DNA of 64,000 nt from Methanobrevibacter arboriphilus JCM 13429 = DSM 1125 (GTDB lineage: Archaea; Methanobacteriota; Methanobacteria; Methanobacteriales; Methanobacteriaceae), in contig NZ_JXMW01000003.1 in NCBI RefSeq assembly GCF_002072215.1, positions 62,001 through 126,000 on the forward strand. The letters are read 5' to 3'. The notes beneath the pieces are model-generated. The model searched no databases and was not told the DNA's origin. It worked only from the letters and a program-made list of their open reading frames with translations. Of the stretch, positions 58,801 through 64,000 are shown in pieces. Numbering within the stretch: position 1 is the first letter of the stretch; every line of letters begins with the position of its first letter. The translations under genes were made by a program, and so were the position numbers.

Positions 58801-60751
58801 AATAAATTTTATAGAGCAGCTTTTAATGGGAAATATTACTAATATGACTGAATTTTTCAATGAATCGGGAATTAATGATGAAACTTTTATGTCTAATCTT
58901 GATTATTGTAATCAGACTATAAGGAATATTCAAGATAATATGGAGTGGGAATCAATATTAAAGGCTTTATCTGGGGAATATGTTTTACCTGGATTAGCTG
59001 TTGATCCTGCATATGGTGAATCATTACCTACTGGTAGAAATATTCATACTACAGATACTACTAAAATGCCAAGTCAAGCAGCTTGGGAAGCCGGTAAGAA
59101 GATTGTAGATCAATTGTTAGTTCAGTATTATGAAAAGAATGGTAAGTTTCCTGAGTTAGTTGGACTTGTAATGTGGGGTACTGAAATATTACGTACTGAA
59201 GGTATTGGTATAGCTGAATTTTTGTACTTTTTAGGTGTTTCACCTGAATGGGATAAAACAGGAAAAGTAACTGGTGCTAACTTAATACCATTAGATGATT
59301 TAAAAATTAAACTATCCAATGGCAAAATAATTAATCGTCCTCGTATTGACGTTTATGCTAGTGCTGTTACAAGTAATGTTTATTGGATTTCTTTAATGGT
59401 TAATGCAGTAAAATTAGTAAATGATGCTGATGAATCTTTTAAATGGAATTATGTTAAAAAACATTATAATGAAACTCCTTCTTTAGATCGTATATTTGGT
59501 CTTCCAGGTGCTATTCTTGAAGGAACTGGTATGAGTGATTATATTCCAAATACTAATAAATGGTGGAATAGTACAAACCTTACTAAAGACTTAGCAGAAA
59601 TCTATCTTTCAAGAGTATCAAACTCTTGGACTGTTGATGAAAATGGTAGATTAGTTGTAAGTGAAAAAAGAGAGACTTATGAATACCTTCTTGGAAAAAC
59701 AGACTTAATAACTCAAAATATTGATAGTACATGGAGATTTTTAGATAGTGATGATTATTATGATTGGTTTGGAGGTTTACTTGGAGCTAGTCAATATTTA
59801 GGTGCAAATCCTGATACTGGAATTGTAGATATTAGAAACTCTAATAATTATATAAGTAGAACTTTAGAGGAAGAAATAACATTTGAAATAAGAACTATGC
59901 TTTTAAATCCAAAATCGAGGGATAAACTTTTGGAAACCGCTTCAGGATGGTTATCCTATGCAGAAAAATATGAAAATGTATATGGGTTTGCAGCAACAGC
60001 TACTGGAAAAAATGGAAAAGGTTTAATTTCAGATAGTGTATGGAATGGTTTAGCTAAAAATCTTTTAGATTCATCATTTGATATTAATGCTGATTATAAG
60101 TCTGCGTCTTTTCAAAGTATGGCAGGCTGGGTTCTTGTTGTTGCTCAAAAGGGAATGTTTAAAGCAGATCCTAAAGTATTACAGAAGTTAATAGACAAAT
60201 ATATAAAGGCAGTTATTCAATATGGGGTAGCTTGTTGTCACCATACTTGTGCAAATATAGAGTTTAATAAATGGCTTGTTCAAGCTTCATCTTTATCTTA
60301 TGCTGAAAAAAAGAAGTTTTTGGAAGAATTACAATCTTCAACAAAGGTTAAATATGATGTTAGTGCAATTTTAGGCACTGAAAGATATGAAGGACAATTA
60401 AAAGATTGGGGAAATCAAGATTTATCTGGTTATCAAGGAAAAAGCCAATATTCTCCAAATACACAGGGAGCAATGAATCCAGATGGGAGTTCTGGAGACA
60501 GTAATTCAGTTGGAGAATCTGGTGCCAATGGTCCGAATGGTGAAGCTGGAACAAGTGGAGATTCATCATCTCAAGGTGATCAATCTAGTTCTGCAGCTGG
60601 TCAAGGAGATAGTAAATCATATGAAGTTGATAAAAATCAACAGAATACTAGTGGTGAAGAATCTGGTGTTTCTGCAGCATTTATAGTTGCAGTATTAGCT
60701 TTAATAGGTTTATTTGTTGTAGGATATGTTAGAAATAAATCAGAGGAATAA
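55898..60751 (+). CDS. Surface-anchored CobN/magnesium-chelatase-H-like protein
   Basis: This 1617-residue protein is of the CobN/BchH family of large chelatase subunits but is built as an exported protein. It has a signal peptide at about 5-28 (IFVILIILFFVSICFMNFSFA) and a carboxypeptidase-regulatory-like domain at about 70-170. A CobN-like body covers about 175-1490, with IHMGTHGTLEFLPGRSIGLQ (about 763-782) and VGLVMWGTEILRTEGIGIAE as family hallmarks. A Gly/Ser/Gln-rich linker leads to a C-terminal membrane segment (about 1590-1610, AAFIVAVLALIGLFVVGYV). CCHHTC (1446-1451) could bind metal. Cytosolic CobN works with ATP-driven partners to insert cobalt. Outside the cell no ATP is available, so tetrapyrrole or metal binding is a more likely role (inference). 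GGAGGAAAAATTC precedes the ATG. Confidence 0.88.
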   Translation: MGINFKKIFVILIILFFVSICFMNFSFAENTDSSNSNDISDTNIVSNKNVNTIETANSNVKSNSVQTVASNSKITVIVKEAYNKSSKKLSEDGFAVKGAYVRITDLSNNLVSYGYTDQYGKYISNPLNPGTYLINISYSNYLSYSGTKTLNYSSDNFTHLFVPDIIFVTPYSGNKVKIDKLMNISDRVYFLDSQASKTELLKMQWILDYANFIYIDMYMTGKAEYSYEWFIDTPANKKGNIAYCFGDYDNDIDLNFIGGNFHSVENTFVGTYYQAEEVALSEVLIKNMENLFDYILFLMNESNIDPTEDTNRTPLIDAIWGIYHPNLEQQVIDFRPDPIDVANWIRTNPGFNSDNQGSLNWMVENYVEWLNGTSISDLYERFESIYNEYKKANNITESGYVIIASYGYGGSLVDALIKEYELKKRPAFNVFQRVTSPSMASILLDMSSKFNIVAVNSLYSWSMDYNNMGNGGAIDEFTKINVEILKALNDISEYSYNSQYGPQSEWTYGVTIPSMEGVYGAIAVSYVDKDGNSRIIKDGVKKLVETTLGWANLKEKDNFDKKIAVILYNYPPGKAEIGASYLDVFQSVHDLLVQLSRAGYNIGMSEEEIPNSTTLYTLLSMFGNKGSWAQGLLDSYVEGKWDKLVKDPNDLAIIESYLKYFDLNKNNQLVDLLQYIKFYKSLNKTLQDQLIKKWGSGLGDIMVYNDSYIVIPGMMCGNIFITFQPSRGWEEVENYHDLTLPPHQQYITFYCWLKEVFKADAMIHMGTHGTLEFLPGRSIGLQGDDWTFELSGIPNIYPYIVSNPGEALIAKERSMALVISHMTPAMVVSELYGDLVKLNGYISSYNEHKRMGDASLAESYKNLILNLSKELYFEGPTKNQNFDKWLDELHHYLEDLDNDIITFGLHSLGYVLTGDEMVQEVITIVSSKTHIYNYIKNMLYPEYENIDYNYMKYDQKYSNVTNKTQEWLINFIEQLLMGNITNMTEFFNESGINDETFMSNLDYCNQTIRNIQDNMEWESILKALSGEYVLPGLAVDPAYGESLPTGRNIHTTDTTKMPSQAAWEAGKKIVDQLLVQYYEKNGKFPELVGLVMWGTEILRTEGIGIAEFLYFLGVSPEWDKTGKVTGANLIPLDDLKIKLSNGKIINRPRIDVYASAVTSNVYWISLMVNAVKLVNDADESFKWNYVKKHYNETPSLDRIFGLPGAILEGTGMSDYIPNTNKWWNSTNLTKDLAEIYLSRVSNSWTVDENGRLVVSEKRETYEYLLGKTDLITQNIDSTWRFLDSDDYYDWFGGLLGASQYLGANPDTGIVDIRNSNNYISRTLEEEITFEIRTMLLNPKSRDKLLETASGWLSYAEKYENVYGFAATATGKNGKGLISDSVWNGLAKNLLDSSFDINADYKSASFQSMAGWVLVVAQKGMFKADPKVLQKLIDKYIKAVIQYGVACCHHTCANIEFNKWLVQASSLSYAEKKKFLEELQSSTKVKYDVSAILGTERYEGQLKDWGNQDLSGYQGKSQYSPNTQGAMNPDGSSGDSNSVGESGANGPNGEAGTSGDSSSQGDQSSSAAGQGDSKSYEVDKNQQNTSGEESGVSAAFIVAVLALIGLFVVGYVRNKSEE

Positions 60752-60923
60752 AAACAATAGAACAAAATAATAGAATGAAAACATTATCTTTTAGCTATTA
60801 TTTTCATCATTATTTTTATAAATTTAACTTTAATATTCCTTCTTAATATTTAGAGGTATAATAATAGGATAAATTTATAAAAATTAATTAAATTCAAATA
60901 TAAAAATATATGAGGTAAAATAA

Positions 60924-63905
60924 ATGATATCAAAAAAATTCACATTTTTTTTAGCTATTTTTTTAATTTTTATAGCTATGGGAACTGTAAGTGCATCTGA
61001 TGAAAATGGTACTTCAACAAGTTCGTCTACTTCAACAAATTCATCTAAAGAAATATCAATTAATGATGATAATTATGATATTTACTTTGATTCAGATGGA
61101 AAAATTAAAGATGACTCTGACTTTGAAGATGGAGATACTTTATTCATCAATGGAACTTTAACTAATAAAAAATTAAATTTTGATAAAAAAGTCATTATTG
61201 ATGGTAAAAAATCTGGTAAAATTATTAATTCTACAATCAAAATAAGTGAAGATGCTTCTGGATCTATAATTAAAAATCTTATTTTTGATAATATTGATAA
61301 AATGGCTATTAATTTAGATGGTGATGTTTCTAATATTAATGTTATTAATAATATTATTAATATTAGGGGAACTAGCTTAATGTCAGCTTCTGGTAATCTT
61401 TATGGTATTTATTCTATAGGGGCTGGAAATTTTATAAATATATCTGATAATGTTATTAATATGGTGGGTGAAGCTCTTCGTACTTATGGAATGTATATTC
61501 AGCCAGATATATCTGGGGGATATTCTAATCCAGGTATGAATCCAATGAATTATATAATTAGTAATAATATAATAACTGGTGTTGTAAATGGATCTGGTTC
61601 TGGAGGAGGTATTTGGGGTATCCAAGCCGATTCTATAATTAATCTCACAATATTTAAAAATCAGTTAGATTTAAAATCTGAAAACTTTGTTTATGGAATT
61701 GTAGTATCTGATTTGGTTCCATCAACAGCAAGTGTTGAGCATACTGTCTCTAATGTAAATATTAGTGATAATATTATCAAAGGGTATGGAAAAGTTTTAT
61801 ATTTAATAGAACTGTTTCAATTAGGTGTTTACTTTGATAATCCTACAATGAATGAAATATATTCAATCGATCCAGACAATAATGGAATTTTTACCATAGC
61901 TAACAATAATATTTATGGTAAAGGAGTTTCAGTATATGGAATTGCTGCATATGGATCCAGATATATGAATATCCTAGGAAATAACATAACTGTTTATGGT
62001 GGAGATTATACTTCTGTTAGTAAAGGTTCAGATGTTATTCCAACAGGAAATAATCCTATTATTTTATTTTCAAGAAGCAGTGCTACTAGTTGTAACAATA
62101 TAAATATTACAAATAATAGGCTTGAAACAAATAATGGAGTCATTGTTTGGGTTAATGAATCATATCCTCCTCAAAATTTTACATATGCAAACAATCTACA
62201 AACATTCTTTATTGATGATGAATCTTATTATAACTTTTTTGATAATAATGGAGACTTTTTAGCTAATATTAATGTTACTAATAATGATACACTTAGGTTA
62301 GGAAATTTAAATAAAAAGAAATTTAATATTGACAGAAAATTAACTATTATTCCTTTCAATCAGACATCTGTGATTTCATTTTGTCAAATTATCTTAAAAG
62401 ATGGGTCTTCTGGATCACTTATTAAAGATTTATATATGATAAGTGATTCATGTGTTTTAGCAATTGAAGAGTCTAATGATAATATTCTTGAAAATAATCG
62501 AATACTTATAATGAATGTAGGAGATGCACTTTATTATTCTGTAACTGGAATATCTATTACAGGAGATAGTGTAAGAAATAAAATTTTGAATAATAATATT
62601 GAGATGATTGGTAATCCTAATCCTTTAAATCCAGTATATTTCTATGGCATTTCTCTTGGATCTTATGGCTATAATACTATAAATAATACTATCAGTGGAA
62701 ATAAAATAAATATAAATTCTGGATATTATGCAGGAGGTATTTCTTTAACTGGAGCTATTGGAACTATCGTATCAAATAACATTCTTTCTTTATATGGTAA
62801 AAATTTTGTTTATGGTATTGCAATAAGTGACATGTCTGCTTGGGATTATACACAAAAATCAAATAAAAACCAAATAATTTCTAATAATATCAATGCAAAG
62901 GGCGGTATGATTTATTTAATTCAATCATATAATTCTTTATATAATACTATTAAGAATAATAATATTACAGGAGATGGTGATGCAGTTTATGGTTATGCAG
63001 CTGCAGGAGCTTTAAGTGATCTTGTTGAAGGAAATATTATAATAATTAAAGGTATTGATTCTAGTAAAATTGTTAATGGCTTTGATTCAATTGGATTTGG
63101 GCATGGAGGAATATTTTTTACTCAAGGGTCTTCTAATATAACTATTATTAATAATAAGATAACTTCTATTTATAAAAAAGGAGGAGATTATGGAATATTC
63201 ATTAATGGAAGTGATATAGATTCTAAAAATACAATAAAAAACAATATAGTCACTTCTGATAATGCTAAAAAAGTTGGAAAAGCGGCTATCTTCACTGATA
63301 AATCTTCTGATCTAATATCTGGAAACACTCCCAAAAAAACTACCTTAGACATACTTACAAAAACAATCTATAAAGGGAAAATTGCTACTATTAAAGCGAT
63401 TCTTAAAGATGAAGATGGAAATTTAGTAGCTAATACTAAAATCCAATTAAAAATCAATGGAAAACTTTATTATGCAACTACTAATTCTAAAGGTGTAGCT
63501 ACATTTAAGATTTCCTCTCTTAAAGTGGGTAAATTCAGAGTCACTGCCGATTATGTAGGAAATACAGCCTTATTGAAATCTTCTAATACTAAATATCAGG
63601 TTGTTAAAGGAATACCAGACTTAATCATTAAAAAAGTCAAAAAACAGGGCAATAGCTATCAAATTACTATTAAAAATCAAGGTTCAGCTAAGTCTACTAT
63701 ATCTAAGTTAAAAATATTCTATAAAAAAAATAAATACAATCTAGCTACAGCCAAAGGAATAAACCCTGGCAAATCTATAACATTAAAAGTAAAATTCTTA
63801 AAAAAATTAGCTAATAACAAATATACTAAGATTGCACAGATAAATTATAATAAAAAAGCTTTAGAATCTAATTATAACAATAATAAGAAAAAATTTAAGG
63901 TTTAA
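60924..63905 (+). CDS. Secreted beta-helix surface protein with Ig-like and CARDB-like C-terminal domains
   Basis: This 993-residue adhesin-like protein has a signal peptide at about 4-25 (FTFFLAIFLIFIAMGTVSA). A right-handed parallel beta-helix body follows (about 70-790) with repeated ISNNIITG/ISDNIIKG/ILNNNIEM turns of the PbH1/NosD type, arranged in two similar halves (FFIDDESYYNFFDNNGDFL restarts the pattern near 429). An Ig-like module covers about 806-890 (KAILKDEDGNLVANTKIQL) and a CARDB-like, lysine-rich end about 896-993 (DLIIKKVKKQGNSYQITIKN). No C-terminal membrane anchor is present. Beta-helix proteins often bind polysaccharide; a specific ligand is unknown. GAGGTAAAATAA precedes the ATG. 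Confidence 0.87.
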   Translation: MISKKFTFFLAIFLIFIAMGTVSASDENGTSTSSSTSTNSSKEISINDDNYDIYFDSDGKIKDDSDFEDGDTLFINGTLTNKKLNFDKKVIIDGKKSGKIINSTIKISEDASGSIIKNLIFDNIDKMAINLDGDVSNINVINNIINIRGTSLMSASGNLYGIYSIGAGNFINISDNVINMVGEALRTYGMYIQPDISGGYSNPGMNPMNYIISNNIITGVVNGSGSGGGIWGIQADSIINLTIFKNQLDLKSENFVYGIVVSDLVPSTASVEHTVSNVNISDNIIKGYGKVLYLIELFQLGVYFDNPTMNEIYSIDPDNNGIFTIANNNIYGKGVSVYGIAAYGSRYMNILGNNITVYGGDYTSVSKGSDVIPTGNNPIILFSRSSATSCNNINITNNRLETNNGVIVWVNESYPPQNFTYANNLQTFFIDDESYYNFFDNNGDFLANINVTNNDTLRLGNLNKKKFNIDRKLTIIPFNQTSVISFCQIILKDGSSGSLIKDLYMISDSCVLAIEESNDNILENNRILIMNVGDALYYSVTGISITGDSVRNKILNNNIEMIGNPNPLNPVYFYGISLGSYGYNTINNTISGNKININSGYYAGGISLTGAIGTIVSNNILSLYGKNFVYGIAISDMSAWDYTQKSNKNQIISNNINAKGGMIYLIQSYNSLYNTIKNNNITGDGDAVYGYAAAGALSDLVEGNIIIIKGIDSSKIVNGFDSIGFGHGGIFFTQGSSNITIINNKITSIYKKGGDYGIFINGSDIDSKNTIKNNIVTSDNAKKVGKAAIFTDKSSDLISGNTPKKTTLDILTKTIYKGKIATIKAILKDEDGNLVANTKIQLKINGKLYYATTNSKGVATFKISSLKVGKFRVTADYVGNTALLKSSNTKYQVVKGIPDLIIKKVKKQGNSYQITIKNQGSAKSTISKLKIFYKKNKYNLATAKGINPGKSITLKVKFLKKLANNKYTKIAQINYNKKALESNYNNNKKKFKV

Positions 63906-64000
63906 ATATAAATATATAGATTAAAGAAAAGTTTATCTTAATTTTTTCTTTTTATTCTTATTTTTTATTTTCTTTTTTATTTTTATTCTCATTTTTTATT
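63906..64000 (+). terminator. T-rich terminator zone after the last gene
   Basis: After the stop codon the + strand becomes runs of TTTTTTCTTTTTATTCTTATT, typical of archaeal T-tract termination. The window ends here. Confidence 0.5.

Noticed and set aside
60360-60686. Frames on both strands over the C-terminal linker of the CobN-like protein
   Set aside because: They arise from the Gly/Ser/Gln-rich coding sequence in other frames and have no independent signals.

Overview
The window reads as a chromosomal segment of a hydrogenotrophic methanogen of the order Methanobacteriales, most likely Methanobrevibacter or a close relative. Evidence: extreme A+T richness, especially between genes; archaeal TATA-type promoters with AGGTGAT/GGAG-type ribosome binding sites; methanogen marker genes (hdrA, an F420H2 oxidase of the FprA type, an MsvR-type V4R regulator, a DmrB-like flavo-iron-sulfur protein); the archaeal radA, RPA and archaeal-type SAM synthetase; and a block of very large Methanobrevibacter-style adhesin-like proteins. 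No tRNA, rRNA, CRISPR array, IS element or prophage was seen.

Region 1 (1-13675) is a cell-surface polymer locus, all on the + strand: the end of a TarJ-like alcohol dehydrogenase, a TagG/TagH-type polysaccharide ABC exporter, two CDP-glycerol glycerophosphotransferase-family enzymes, a polysaccharide pyruvyl transferase, three GT2 glycosyltransferases (one with two extra, apparently degenerate GT-A modules) and a polyprenyl-phosphate sugar-1-phosphate transferase. Together they suggest synthesis and export of a phospho-polyol/pyruvylated glycan, comparable to bacterial wall teichoic acid.

Region 2 (14271-35194) is core genome, mostly + strand: RPA with radA; an AEC-family permease; hdrA; glyA with a DmrB-like protein; a minus-strand DUF192 gene without a canonical start codon; SAM synthetase; ileS; purL; moeA; an S2P-type membrane protease. 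Region 3 (35354-43418) has DUF166, a DGC-domain protein, rubrerythrin and the F420H2 oxidase on the minus strand. The oxidase diverges from the MsvR-like regulator, and their shared intergenic region carries two MsvR-box-like inverted repeats. cbiL (minus) and a DinG/XPD-like helicase (plus) follow.

Region 4 (43949-63905) is about 20 kb of four co-oriented secreted proteins: a 3268-residue DUF11 repeat adhesin, a 493-residue Ig-repeat protein, a 1617-residue CobN-like protein with signal peptide and C-terminal membrane anchor, and a 993-residue beta-helix protein. Two have C-terminal membrane anchors. The other two end in lysine-rich domains, which could bind an anionic wall polymer such as the one Region 1 may make (inference). 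Long A+T-rich intergenic stretches with imperfect tandem repeats separate most transcription units.
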